Source: Mycteria americana
Taxonomy: Eukaryota > Chordata > Aves > Ciconiiformes > Ciconiidae
Assembly (NCBI RefSeq): GCF_035582795.1
Contig: NC_134367.1
Span: 4,404,501-4,468,500 of the forward strand
Direction of reading: 5' to 3'
DNA: 64,000 nt
Shown: positions 47,810 to 61,300 of the stretch, piece after piece
Position numbering within the stretch: position 1 is the first letter of the stretch
Layout: each line of letters starts with the position of its first letter
Notes under the pieces: generated by a model
Told to the model about the DNA's origin: nothing
Seen by the model: the letters and a program-made list of their open reading frames with translations, nothing else
Databases searched by the model: none
Program-made: the position numbers and the translations under genes

Positions 47810-50800
47810 GAAGTGTCACTTGATTCCAGCCCTGAGGAATACAGTGGCAAGCCATCCCCTCGCCTGGAGGTGAAGCAAAGCCCAGGAGCAGCCTGCTGCA
47901 GGCTCATTTCTTTCATGTGACTAATACGCAGAAATCTCCCGTCCCTGGGGGCTCGGGGATCACTGACAGAAGTGGCAGGCTGTGAGAAAGGGGTGAAGGG
48001 AATGAAACTGTGCTCTCCTTTCATTCACCAGGGTCAGCTGTCCCACCTGTTCCCCCTGCTTAGGCATGGGTAGCAGGGACAGAGGAGATGGGGCAGTGGC
48101 AACCTTTAAAATGAAAACTCATCGAACAGAAGGAACTTCGTATTAAAATGAGAAACAAGTGGGCGTTCGCCTTGCCACAAGGGTAGGGACAGGCAGGAGA
48201 ACAGAGACTGCTGGACACAGCGGCGGGGTTGGTATTTGCCTAAATCACTCCTCTGAGAATTGGGGACCGGGCCAAGAACAAGTTTCCTAATGAAAGACTA
48301 ATGATGGATGAAGCTCAGTAGGTGCTGGGTTGCAGTTTGATTCGGAAACCCAATCCACTACCAGCTGTTTATTTAAGCAAATGCCATGGCTTCACTCTGC
48401 AGTAGTGCCTGCCTAGACTTCCCTGGGAGATTTCTTCCATAAAAGCGACCCCTCTTGATTTTAATGGGGAACGCTGCCTGCTGCCTCTGGGGTCTGCGGT
48501 CCAACCTGCGTAGTTCTCTTGTGGGGATGGTATCACAGAGTTTGCAGAGGCTGTAGAACGCATCTTTTCCCACAGTCATGTGGGATTGTGTTTCTTTGCC
48601 CCTATTTAAAGTGAAAGCTTTTTTTAGGCTAGACGCGATCTGGTATTGTGCGGTTACAGAGCACCCGACACAATGGAGCTGTGGCCTTTCTTGGATACTA
48701 TTGTTAGCGTGATAAAAAGCCCTGGAACACAGAGATTGCGGCAGTGCTGGTCGATCACACCGAAACAGAGCCCTGCTTGATGGGAAGTGTGAATGAGATG
48801 GTGTCTATGAGCAGCCCAGAAGAGGAAAATCTCTGGGAAGACCTCAATACTAGGATGTTTTTTCACAGTACAGATGTAGCTAGCGCTTTATTTAAAGTTG
48901 CATTTTTTTTTTCTTGCGGCTGTGTTTTTTATTTAGGAGGATTTCTATGCTATTATGGGTTTAGGAGCCAGCCCTGGCCTTTGTTTTCCCTGGCCATCCC
49001 GTGTGCTTCGCAGGTCCCACAGGAGCAGCGGAGCACCCTTTCTATGCTGGCGAGAAGACCAAAGCTCCAGCAGACAAATCCCCTGCAAGTTGCTGGTTTC
49101 TCCTTATCCAGTTGCCTTGTGCATCCTCAGGCTCCAGCATCTGCCGTGGGCAGGCGGCCGGGCGACTTGCATCCCCTCCGCCACCCATGCGACCACAGGG
49201 GACGGCAAGCCGAAACACCCTCAACCTTGAAACCAAAGAAGCTTCAAACCTGTCATTAAAGCAGCTGCACTGGCAATAAATTTAGTATTTAAAGAAGTTC
49301 ATCGCCTGTTTAAAATGCAGCGAGAGTAGCTATGGGAACAACTTCAACAGAGTTTTATCATGCTGAAAAGTGACCCTGTAAAGACATGCAGAAAGGCTCC
49401 TGGAAGCACCAACATTTTTCCTCTCAAAGGAAAGAGTTGAGCCTGTTTAAATCGGCTAGAAAAATGAACCAGGCAAGTCAGGCAGCTCAGTTAGGGCTGC
49501 AAAAGTAAGTAGAAGTAGTGGTAACAAAGGGTTTTTAAACCTGAAAAAGTTAATAATATGAATCTTAAGATTTTCAGGAAACAAAATGCTTTTTTTTAGT
49601 GCAAAGGAGCAGAACTAAAGGGAAATTTGAAAGTATTGGTACTGCCCGATAAATACAAAGGATACTTTTTGCTCTTCAAGTTCTTAGTTGACTTTCAATC
49701 CCCTTTTGTAAAATTCTTATTATCTTCCCTGGATCAGCTCATGCGGTATTCACGTTAATATTCTCTGCCTTCACCACCCCACCTTGTGTAATCATGGCAG
49801 GCAAGGGAGCAGCTCAGCTGGGGAGCTTATGGCCTGGTGCCTAAAACACCGAGTAAAGATAAGGAGATCTGAGTGCCATTCCTGACCTACCAGGGGCCCT
49901 TTCTTCTGATTCGGGAAATGTTCATGAACTAGCTGTATTGGCTTTCTCATACTCAGATTTCTGTGCTAAGGTGTGTAATGAGGCATTGAACGTGGCAAAA
50001 CCAGGCATCGCTTCTGAAATCCCTCTGCTCATCCCTGGCTGACTATTCTTGCCCTACCTGCGAGCATCCAGACATAAGTGATTTGTGACTTAAGTACACT
50101 GAAACTCAGAAGAAAAGATGGGACTTTTCTATGTGTCATTTTACAATACAAGATGCACCTAAAATCTCAAGCCAGCTTATCTCAGCCCTACTCCTGTGGC
50201 TAGGACCATGATGGAAAGGGCACAGTTCTCACCATGGTGGGCAGCTCAGCCTGTTCCAGCAAACCCAGGACCGAACGCAGTGGCTTGGCGAGGGCAGAGA
50301 TCTAAGGCTGTGATGCTGGTCTCATCTGAAGGATGCTCAGGGCTGTAGAAAGTGGGGAAGCAGTAGGTGCAGTCCACCCTGCATGGTGGGACTCGATAGC
50401 ACTGAGAGGCATTTAGCTGGTCTATGGAGACCATTGGATCCTGATTACAACCAAAGAAACCCTGTGGACCCCCGGGGGACAACTTTCAGCATGGCTGATA
50501 GATGCCAGATCCCTGCTTAACATTACTGCACTGTCTCAACTCACCTTCCCGTGGGTAGCTTCACCCAGCTGGATGCTGAGGGCCACAAGGAGGAAGGCTA
50601 GGATTCAGAGAGGGAAATTCAATCAGAGCAGGGTTTCCAAATCCCCTGGGTTCCCTTGGAAATCCCAGCTCAGCACCCTGCCTGCTGGTGTCTAACAAGC
50701 CTCTCAAGAAAAAAGACATCAAACCCCAGGATTTATTATTAATCAGTCTGGCTTCTTAGCACCTTCTCTTGTGACCTTGGTTGCTAGGACGTTTGTGTCA

Positions 50801-52427
50801 ATACACAAAAAGTGAAGTATTAATAGAAAGAAAGAGCAGCTGATGGGAGCTCTGCACAGAGCGGCATGGCCAGTGCAGGGGCTGCCCTTGCAGGACATGC
50901 TAGTCTTCCAGGCTACATCTCTACTAGCAAGCCAACCTTGCAGGGGCAGTTTCCTGTTCCTGAAGCCATACCCATGCTACTAAACTCAAAAACAGCCTCA
51001 AAAACTCAGTGACTGTGTCCATACTGCTCAGTGGGAGCAGGCACTGGCCTTGCTGACTCCCGAACCACCCTTGGGAATTGTTTCAGCTAACGTGAGCTCG
51101 TCTGGGTCAAAACCATGCAGGGGACCATGTCTGCAGTTTGTGAGCTATGGACGTGCAATGCCCAAGACGCCGATGCTTTTATTTCACTCACAGTCGTATC
51201 TATAAAGTTTGAAGCAGAGGTTAGCCTGTGGGCAGTGCTGAAATTTTCTTCAGAGAATTTCCAAGCCTGGGAGCTTTGCTCCAGATCATCAGAATTTGCA
51301 GAAGCCCTGATTTGATTTCGGCAGGAGGCTGGTGGTGTGAGTGGATAGCCCATCTCCTCTTGGACACACACAGTTTACAGGTTCCTCGGGGAGATGACAA
51401 ATGGATAGATAAGGGCTGGAAGAGGACACGAACTACCGACAATGCCAAGCTGGAAAGCACAGACCTTTCTCCAAGATCCGGGTCTGGACTGAGCCCCTAA
51501 GTTCAAGCAGTTTCATGTTGGTTTTCCTCACTATGTGTCCAACACATGTGTCCAGCATGGCACAACTTGTGTTGGAGGATGGCTGCTTATCAACAGCCAT
51601 GTCCAAGAGAAACATGGTGCTGCCGGTCCAAGCATGAGCCCTGTTAGGCTTGCTTTCCCCTGGGGTGTTTTATGCTCTCTTTACAGGTATGGATGCGGGG
51701 ATGGTGAATACAGGCAGCGTTCCCACATCGTTCCCTCATGATGATGTCTGACTTTGGTGAGGAGCAGGCAGGAAAGGCTGGTGCCCTCGGCGTGGGGTGG
51801 TACATGCACCAGCAGGGCTGGGATGGAGGAGGCGAGGTCCCGAGCCGTTGCAGACAAAATTGCTAAAACTCGCCTTATCCTACATTATCCTCCCCTAAGC
51901 TTTTCAGCTGGGTGATGCCATGTGGCATTCGACAACTGTCTCATTTTTCTCGTGAAGTGGCTGCTGTGTGATGGCTGGGGGGAGCATGAGGGGAGCCTTT
52001 GCTTGGTTCCTGCAAAGCTCTTCCATCCCAGAAATGCTGCAAGTCCTGGGGAAACTTAGCATCTCCAGAACATGCTGCTACCTTTGGAGAGCACCTGCCC
52101 TGCAAAAGGCCTCATGGGCAGTGCACTGCTGTCCCCATTTTACATGCAGGTGACTTGAAGATGAAGCTGTTTGGCCCAAATCATGCATTAGCAAGTGAAA
52201 GAGCTGAGAATAGGTCCCACATCTTTTCCTGTGCTCTGTCTGCTGGATCGTGGCCTTTCCCTCAAGTGCAGGGGATTAACAGAAATCTGTCCTGGAAGCG
52301 TGTCAGAGCAGTGACAGCCTGGCTGGCCTTCAGTTGTGTTTAAAGTGGTAGGCAGGTCTTCAACAGCTCCATACTTCCACCTAGTGACGAAGAGCTACTG
52401 CTCACACCTCCTGCTTTTCTCTATGTC

Positions 52428-52991
52428 TGTCCTGGTTTCAGCTGAGATAGAGTTAATTTTCTTTATAGTGGCTGGTATGGGGTTATGTTTTGGATTTGTG
52501 CTGGAAACAGTGTTGATAACACAGGGATGTTTTAGTTGTTGCTGCACTGGTCAAGGACTTTTCAGCTTCCCGTGCTCTGCCGGGTGCAGAAGAAGCTGGG
52601 AGGGGACACAGCCAGGAGAGTTGATCCCAACTGACCAAAGGGCTATTCCATACCCTATGGCGTCATGCTCAGTATAGAAAGCTGGGGAAGAAGAAGGAAG
52701 GGGGGACATTTGGAGCGATGGCATTTGTCTTCCCAAGTAACCATTACGCGTGCTGGAGCCCTGCTTTCCTGGAGATGGCTGAGCACCTGCCTGCCCATGG
52801 GAAGGGGTGAATGAATTCCTTGCTTTGCTTCGCTTGCGTGCGTGGCTTTTGCTTTCCCTATTAAACTGTTTTTATCTCAACCCTCGAGTTTTCTTACTTT
52901 TGCTCTTCCGATTCTCTCCCCCATCCCATCGGGGGGGACTGAGCGAGCGCCTATGTGGTGCTTAGCTGCCGGCTGGGGCTAAACCACGACA
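52428..52991 (+). mobile_element. solo LTR, mosaic subfamily, copy 3
   Basis: It starts TGTCCTGGTTTCAGCTGAGA and ends AAACCACGACA, with a perfect 5-bp target duplication ATGTC (52423-52427 and 52992-52996). The first 250 bases and the last 135 match the other three LTRs. The middle (about 52681-52854) is different: it contains GGCATTTGTCTTCCCAAG, CCTGCTTTCCTGGAGATGG and GTGAATGAATTCCTTGCT in place of the GGCTGGGCAT...CAGCAGGTGGTGAGC module. It lies about 5.3 kb upstream of PKHD1's first coding exon in the sense orientation. Confidence 0.9.
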
Positions 52992-52996
52992 ATGTC

Positions 52997-55900
52997 CTTT
53001 CTGGTTGCAACGCGGGAATGTTTCTCAGATTCCAATGCTGAGCCTGTCCATAAGGCTATTTCTACTCATACAACCTCATGCAACCTCCAAATGAATAACT
53101 GCAAACAAACAAAACCAGATGGCCTGGGACGATGTTTTTGAGCAGAACTTTCCTTTGGTAGGAAACGAATTGCTTGCACACAAACACGAACGTGCACTTA
53201 CTTATCAAACTATACTATTTTCCTCTTTGGTGGGTGATCATACCTAAACGTGGTCATCAGCTTGTAGTGGGAGAGTGTTTACACTTCATATAACAAGATC
53301 CTTGTGTGACCCGACCATTCCTCTCCTGGCCTGAATTATGGATCTCTGTTTCTTGTCATTAAGGACAATGTTCTTCACCAGCTTCCCTCTTCCTTTTCAC
53401 ATTTCAGCTCCTCAGAGGGATGGTTCCCTGTGCAGTGTCTTACCTAATCTGCGACTTTTTGCAAAGAATAAACTCCTCATCCCAGTCAAATCCTTTGGAT
53501 CTGCAAATGTAGGACATTTTCTTGAGAATTTCCTATATAAAGCATTTCCTTAGGTTTAGATCACAAAATGCTATACAGAATGACGAAGATGATAACTCAT
53601 TTTTTTGCTCACTTGATATAGAGAGTTTGAGTGACTATGTCAGGAGCAGAAATGTCAGGGCCCTGAGGGCAGCAATAAGCCTTAATGGCTCTGATCAGCC
53701 CCACCTGGGACCCCCATCCACACCCTGCCCATGGGTCAGGAGCCCCGTTTAACCTCAGGTTTGAGCCTGCAGTCCCTCCCTGAGCTATGTCGTAGGAATA
53801 CTGGTCTTCAGTTCCACCTCTAGTCCTGCCTTCTAGCTGGATCATGGGCCCATGTTGCAGTTGAACCTCCAGCCATGTCTCCTCTTGCTCCTGAGAGGGC
53901 TCCCTGGAGGGACCCTGGACCTGGTCCATGCCCTCATTTGTGGCTGTCAGTGGACCCTGTTACCAACATCTGGCTCTGTCTGCTGTGTTCAAGTTATCAT
54001 CTTTGAATGGTTTCTTTTTTGGCAATACTTCCCCCCCCCTCAACAATTCCCTCAAGTTTGCTCTTCTGACCATGTTTCTAGTGCAGTTCCAGCTAATAGG
54101 TAAACTGAGTGTAGACTACTGAGTAGGATAGGGTTAACTTCCATTGGGTTCCTGTAATCATTTGCTACATGCAGCTGAGACATTGGGGCTTGGCCTAAGA
54201 ATAAACCAAACACAACTGGTTCTACTGCTGGGCAGAGCTCCAGAACTTCTCTGAAGGTTGGTTGCCTGTGACTTTGTGCCACTGTGTCTCTGAATTGAGG
54301 CTGAGGAGAAATGAGCAAGGCTGTTTTACCCCCACTTTGGGGATGAGGTAAGAGCATGCATACATACATACCTATTGCTGCTGTTTGACTGGTGCGTGGT
54401 AACTCATTAAACTGCAGTTATGCTGTGGTGTCTGAGAGCTTCCTCTGAATTTCAGTGGAAACTTCCATGAAGGCATCCATGCTAGTGCAGGGGCTCAGCA
54501 ACCCATCATGTTTCTGGTGGCTCCATCAGAAACCATCTGGGCTTCCAATAGATGGGTGCAGAGGTGAGGGTAGGGGTGCTGGTCACGCAGCTGTTCAGCA
54601 GCTGATGTATGCTGAGCTGGGTCTTCCCTGCAGCCTGTGGAGGCACATGGTTCTCCATGGGGTGAAGAATAACACTGTATAAGTCCACTGCACTCTTTTC
54701 CACCGCTGACTGTATAAGGACCTGCAGGGGTGTGGGTACTTGAGATGTGGTAAAGGGTCAGAACACCTTTTGGGTGGAATTCTTGCCAAATACAGACGCT
54801 GTTGGGAAAGCCATGGAAAAATTGAATTAAGAGTATATAAGGAAACCTTGAAGTCTGCTTGCTGTGAAAGTCACTCCCAGATTGGATATCAGCATATGAA
54901 GAAACAATTAAATCAGTTTTTCTCTCATGTTATGGGGGAAAAGGAGGATAAAATGGATTCATTATTCTCTTGTTGGAGGTTCTAGCCATATACCAATGGA
55001 AGGACAACTCTAGGTTACTCCCATTATGGTCATTAAAGACTTGGAACAAAACAGTTAATAGCAGCAAGTAGCTTAGGTTAATAATTAAGCATGCCCAACG
55101 GATGGCTCTGAGCTGTCTGTGAGAGGCATTGAGCCTTTTGAGAAACTAGTCTGGTGGGTTTCAGCACACTGTGACTCAGTTACCCATGCAGGGACTGAAC
55201 TGAGTGCCTAATATGACCTCGGACTCAAAATTGTGGTAGAGCTGGTGTCAAAGGGATGGAGCACTTACGCTGGTATCAGAGCTCCACACCTTGCTCATTG
55301 GAGGAATGGAAGAAGAACAAATTGAGTAAGGTAAGTAATACCAGGAAAAGTCCTAATAAGAATAATAAAAGTAAACCTAAATGGTCTTTTATGTACCTGC
55401 TTTGAAATGCAAGGTTCACGTGCATCAGGGTTCTTGACTCGGACCCCTACAAATTGCAGTTATGTTAAAATGTGCAAGAAATACAGTGAGAGTAGTTACA
55501 GTAGGTCTTGTGGTACAACAAGTAATAGAAGGTTAGAAGTTGGCTTTATGGGGACAGCATGTTTGCCATAGTTACGGGGTAACTAAAGCTCCTGCCCAAC
55601 CCTCAGCTCTAAGAGTGTCGCTCTCCTCTTGCATCTTTTCTAGGGTGCTAACCCACATTTCTTCCACCATCCAGCTCTGTGCATCCCTGCTCTTACCCAG
55701 CAGCTCTAAGGAGGCTCTTTATTTGAGATTTCTTGACCATGATGCATAGAATTTGGATGATCTTAAAACCATGTTTATGGTAATAGCAATAGGGGAGGAA
55801 GCATGTGAAAACCAATATCGGCTTTGCTATAAGGTTTGCCTTTCCTAGAGGACCAACTAGCAGACTTGGTTTCTTGAACACCTGCTATGGATGCATTATG

Positions 55901-58258
55901 TTCCACTCTAATCTTGCAAAAAAAGCCCACGCTCCTAAGAGAGGGAGAGGTGCTTTAGAGGCTGCACAGTATCTGACTTTAGTGTTCATTTTAGACCAAG
56001 AGTGCACTTTTGAAGCAAGTCTTCTCATCTCCAGGTAAGGTGATTTGTTGCACACCACAACTGTCTCAGTGAACAGATGTCAATCCTTCTGGATAAATTC
56101 AAAGATATGTGTCAAACAACAGTCCAGCCATTAATGGATGTTCAGTCCTTGGGACTAGGCTAGAGCTAGTGCTGTGTGTTACACCCCTAAACGCTTGCAG
56201 TGTGGACGTTGGGTCTTCAGCACCGGTTGTTTTGCTCTATGGAACTGCTTCTATTGGGTTGTGCAACAAATGTGGATGTGGCTTTATTCTGGATTTTGTC
56301 CTCTTCTGCCATTATCACCAAATGCTTCACTGCCTGGTCCTGAGCAGTTATTTCTGTTCTCCATTCATTCCCCCTTTCCCATGAGGTCAGTATATTGCTA
56401 TCAAAAATATCCCAATTAACAGATCAGTATTGGGTGTCCCTAAGTGCTTGGAGGACGCTTCTTCTCCAGACTTTCACCAACTGCATTGAAACTGCTTACT
56501 GCATTATCTGGCAAAGGCCAGGCAGAAAGAAACAGGAGCAGAGAAGCAAGTTCCCTTCCCCCCACTTTCTCTTAAGTAAGGAATGTGCAATGCTCCAACA
56601 ATATCCAGCACCCTTGGACACAAGTTGACCACATCTAATCAGTGTTCAAGAGCACCTTGTGCCTATAGACTGCAGATCATTTCTCTGCATGTGTCAATGC
56701 TTTTGAAAATGACTTAAAGCACGAGGCATTCTGAATCGCTGTAGCAGTAGCAAACGAAGAACCAGCCCTTTTATTTCTTTGAACAGTGTTGTTTTCTTTA
56801 ATGTCGCTGTTAATCAGTTCAGTTGGCTTCATTTTGATGGGTCTTATGGACATTTACAGAAGCCAGCAAAGCAGACAGTGCTATGGACAGTTGTTTAGGC
56901 TTTCTCAGGTGACCTGACAGGCACTCACCAATGTAGAAGAGGGCTTGAATCAGCGCAGTGTATGTAGGGAATGGAGCAAGACCACTACATGGAAGAACAC
57001 ATGAGCTCTTGGTACCATCATCCTGCAGAGGAACTGGGCCTTAAGAGAGTTGAGGTGTCTTCTTGCCCTTTTTTCACCAACTGGTGGAGCAGGACTGTGA
57101 AAGGCTGTCTCTTTGCATCATTTTGTTCTTCTACGTGGGAGACACGGATTCTCCCTTTGAGAATTACTGATTATACATTGCCTGATACAGTGATCGTGAT
57201 TTTTGCCCTTTAGATCCTACCATAAAAAAAAATCCAAAATCCTAAATTATCTTCTTGCCATTTGATTTTATCTTTGTGCCCGAGGCTTTTGTAGTCTGAA
57301 CTGAGTTTTAACAACCAAGGGCTGTTCTAGGTAAGGGTGTCCCAGTCTCTGTGCTCGCTGGTGAGAATGTGAGGTTCTTGCTCATTTAAAATGTGGCTAA
57401 ATTAATCAACCCATGGTTATTTCCGTACTAGTACAAAACCCAGGATGAAGACAGTATAGTTGATAGTCTATGTTTTTAAATGTTAGAACAGTTCCTGGCA
57501 TGGACTTTATAAAGGGATTGTGTGATATGACTGGCTATGACAGCAAGTAAGACCAAGGAACTTCCCAGGCTACAGGGACTCAAATGTTTATATTCATAGA
57601 ACAACTCCCAGCACTGTTGTGATCAAGTCTACCAAGTGCTCTTCCAAGCAATTCCTAAGCACACCTGCAGGAGCCAGCACGGGCCATTCCTAGTCTGGAG
57701 CTAGCTGTGGAATGCTAGAGAGCTTACTAGCACAGTCAAGTCATTTGCTTTCAGAGCTGGAGAATGACCATGGCATGATTTAGTTTAATGTAAAGATGTA
57801 ACAATTTTGCAGCAAGCGGCACAGAGCTAGGAGAGGTTAACACCATCGGCTCTAAATCCTGTAATTGCTTTCGCTAATTCGCCTGTGCCTACCACTTAAT
57901 CAGAGTCAGTCTTATGAAACATGGCCCCAGTGAGGGAAAGCTCATCCTGAGCTTGGCTGGAAAGTCACCTGCTCAAAGGGGCATATGTTCTATATAGATC
58001 TGTTGGGTGGGAGGAAAAAGAGTATGGTTTGCAATATATTGATCCTTTATACTGTGTGAGAGATGAATCAGTGTTTTCTTTGTGATTCCACATTGCAGTC
58101 CATCTTGTCTGCTATAACACAGGCCATTGCTCCCACAGGTCTGCAACGTGAAGAAAGAATACAGATGGGGTTTGTTTTAAAGTTACAGGGAAGGTACTAA
58201 GGCCCCAAGCCATGATCCTGGAGGCAGTCTCTTGTGAAATCTGCATCCAAAGTCCAAG
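52997..58258. other. PKHD1 upstream region, promoter and non-coding exon 1 expected
   Basis: No coding exon recognised. It should hold the PKHD1 promoter and 5' UTR exon. Candidate elements are a TATA-like TATATAAGG near 54834, an HNF1-type site at 55076-55089 and a donor AAG-GTAAGT at 55330/55331. A short (CATA)n run lies near 54357-54371. Confidence 0.45.
55076..55089 (+). promoter_or_regulatory. PKHD1: candidate HNF1 site upstream of PKHD1
   Basis: GGTTAATAATTAAG matches the palindromic HNF1 consensus GGTTAATNATTAAC at all positions except the last. HNF1-beta is an established direct activator of mammalian PKHD1. The site lies 3.2 kb upstream of the start codon and about 240 bases upstream of a strong splice donor. 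Binding here is inference. Confidence 0.5.
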
Positions 58259-58310
58259 ATGAACCTTTGGAGACCATCCTTTCTGAGTGCTGGGCTGATA
58301 CTCTTTGCAG
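58259..58310 (+). CDS. PKHD1: PKHD1 exon 2 (start codon and signal peptide)
   Basis: ATGAACCTTTGG encodes MNLWRPSFLSAGLILFA, a typical signal peptide, then ends in one base (phase 1) before donor GTGGGTGA. The ATG has A at -3. It was found by the exact 52-base length and phase needed to join exon 3; the open frame alone would not have revealed it. Confidence 0.87.
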
Positions 58311-61300
58311 GTGGGTGATAGAGAGGTGTTGTCTCCAACCACACTGGTCATATAACACCAGCAAAATCCAGTGCCACTGGGTTGGATACAGACTGACTGT
58401 GAGTGAGGGACATGGAGACGCATCTCTAAAAGGTGTTGAATGTTATGGGTTATTGACTGCAGCATACTGGACGTTGCCTACCCTTATTAGTGGCTTTTCA
58501 TGGCATTACTTCCATAGGCAGTGGAGATTTCTGGATTCATTGTTAATTTTCCCTGTTCTCCCTGGGTTCATCTTATGCCTGTTGGTTTTCATTCACTTCA
58601 TGATAGTCATATCACTGTTTGCATGTTGATATTAAGGGTTCGTGATGCAAGTATGTCCAATATTTGGCTTCAGTGATCAATACCGGTGTTCGGCGAGATT
58701 GCATTCACACGCAGATAAGTTGTTGGAAACCTGAAATGCTAAACAGGAAACTGGTTATCACTGGAAAAGGACTTCTGAAAAATTCTGATATCTGGCTACA
58801 AAAAAAGAAGCCAGCCACTGGTTCATCTCTGTTAGCTTCAGAGGATGAGGGTCCCCAAAATAAACCCTAAATTATCTTAAGAATTTGATGCCTTTATGGT
58901 ATACTATACCATGATGCCTACATGGTATAGCAAGTTACAGGTGACTTAATTTCATGAAGCAAGAGTTCCTTTCCATGCCTGTGTTTCTTTCCTAAGGACT
59001 TTGACAAGAAAGAGCTGGACAGGTTATCTTGGAGCCAGAAGAGGATATATTTTGTGGGCAGCCCTAAGTTTGAGTGTACAGAAGTCAGCAAGCACATTTC
59101 TTTGAGAGCTGGAGGAATAAACATGATGTTTATTGTCTTTATTTTAATTCTTGAGGAGGACAGGAAGCTCAGACTGTAGCTTGGTTCACCAAGTCCTGAA
59201 GGCATCAAACCCGCCCTGAGGGGAAGCAGGACTATTACATAGGGGAGACAGTTGGAGGAAAAAGGATGAGCAATATGACTAATATGGATGCCTGAAAAGG
59301 AGAAATGAGATGAAGGGTGGGATCACAGGAGGACAGACGTCAGACTACTACGTCTTGTCCTGAACGAGATGTTTTAGATGTTTCCATTGTACTTCAGCCT
59401 GACATAGCTGGGTTGCTTTTGCAGTGACAGCCATGGGATTGCTCATTAGCCCCCGAGAGGGCAGTGTTGCTGGAGGAACATGGATTACTATTACCCTGGA
59501 CGGTGAGTTTTAAAGTCTCATAAAACACACGTCGAAGTAACAGAGAATCAGCTCCATTCTGAGATTTGTGGTTGGAGTGACAAACCCTAAGCAACAGATA
59601 TATGGTCTGTGGCACCCATAACATGAAATTGGCTTGAAGTTATTACTTCATAAGCTGTTGGTGGTGGTTGCTTGTTTTTAAATTCTTTCTAAGCAAGAGA
59701 AGTCAGATTTCTACCTTATTTTTGTAGACCTAGAGCTAGAAATTTCCTCCCTGCTACCCTTTTTTTGAAGAGAAGCTGAGAGTCTCCTCTATTCATAGGT
59801 TGCCTGATGCTGGAGCTTTAAGAACACTAATGATAAACATGAGATATGAGTAAAAATCACAGAAATGGATATGCCATGCCATTTGGGCCCAAAACCAACT
59901 GTACAAAGCTAGGCCTGATTTTTAACAGTGCTGAATATTGATTTATTGGGAAGAGAGTTGGTTTCTGGGACAGGTGTATGTTTGATTTAGCTGCTCAAAT
60001 TCTGACACTGTCATTTATAACAATGATGAATGGTATCAGTTTTATTTGTCTGAATATTGCGTGTTCCCATAGAGATGATGAAACGGAGAGAAGAAAGACA
60101 GCTCATGTCTTCAAGGGAGATGTTTCCCCAACAGCACTGTGTGGCAGGCAGAGACAGTCACAGCTGGGAGCTCACAGCTCAACTAGAGTCTCTTTTTTTG
60201 GTGGGAGGAAGCAGACAGCCAGGCCTTGGGAGAAGGGGAAAAACCTTCCTGGGACGAGGAGGAAATGTGCAGTTTGCTGCAAATTGAGAAATCACTGATG
60301 TCATTTAAAGTGAGTCTGTGGGCGGGGAACCACCTGTGAAGATCACGAGCAAAGGGAGAGTTGTTTGTAAGCCTTCTTAATTTCTAGTTGTAATTGATTA
60401 TGCTACAAAAGTTAAGCATGCTAGTTTATGTTCAGATAAAGCTTGACTTTCTGAAGATTAAAAGTCTTTGATCCTTTGGACAGCTCACTCTAAAGAAATG
60501 AGCTAAGCAGATCCACCTTACAGCACAGGCCAACTTGAGGTCCTGTCAGCAAAACTATGCAAGACATCAGCAACTGCAAAGACAGTGTCAAACAGTACTA
60601 ATTTTGCTTTAACTGCTTTAAGTATCTATGGACATGTGTTTTTTTCCAGTGTAGATGGCTGAGAAAATTCAAACTCCCAATAACTGTCAATCTCTGCAGT
60701 AGAATACATGTAGGAGAGTCCAAATACTGTATTAGAGGCAAAAAAAGCCACACAGCTGCATAGTGAGATGAACTTGGTCTTAATACATGTACTGGTTTTG
60801 GCTAGGATCGAGTTAAATTTCTTCATAGTAGCTTGTATGGTGCTAGTTTGGGATTTGTGCTGAAAATAGTGTTGATAACACAGGGATGTTTTTGTTACTG
60901 CTGAGCAGTGCTTACACACAGTCAAGGCCTTTTCTGCTCCTCACCCCACCCCACCAGCGAGTGGGCTGGGGGGGCACAAGAAGTTGGGAGGGGACACGGC
61001 TGGGACAGCTGACCCCGACTGACCAAAGGGATATTCCAGACCATATGGCGTCATGCTCAGCCATAAAACTAGGGTGGAGGTTGGTGGGGGGACTGCTGCT
61101 TGGGGGCTGGCTGAGCATCGGTTTGGTGGTGGTGAGCAATTGTTTTTATTTGCATCAGTTGTCTTTCTTAGGTTTTATTTTCCTCTCTCTTTGTTATCTT
61201 TTTCTCTTTTCCTTACAGTTTATTATTATTATTATTTGTTATTATTATTAATTCTTTTAAATTATTAAACTGTTTTTATCTCAACCTATGAGTTTTCTCA

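Larger units (their letters stand above)
41399..52422. other. intergenic DNA upstream of PKHD1
   Basis: About 11 kb without a gene I can name. It contains T-rich tracts near 42.25 and 42.31 kb, an unassigned 152-codon frame at 44.1-44.5 kb, a CpG-dense patch near 46.0-46.15 kb and a poly-A run at 47.79 kb, listed separately. Other frames overlap one another on both strands and show no domain. Confidence 0.5.

Noticed and set aside
58234-58629. A 131-codon plus-strand frame overlapping PKHD1 exon 2.
   Set aside because: It reads through the exon 2 donor in a different frame and has no similarity; the 52-base exon with correct phase explains the site.
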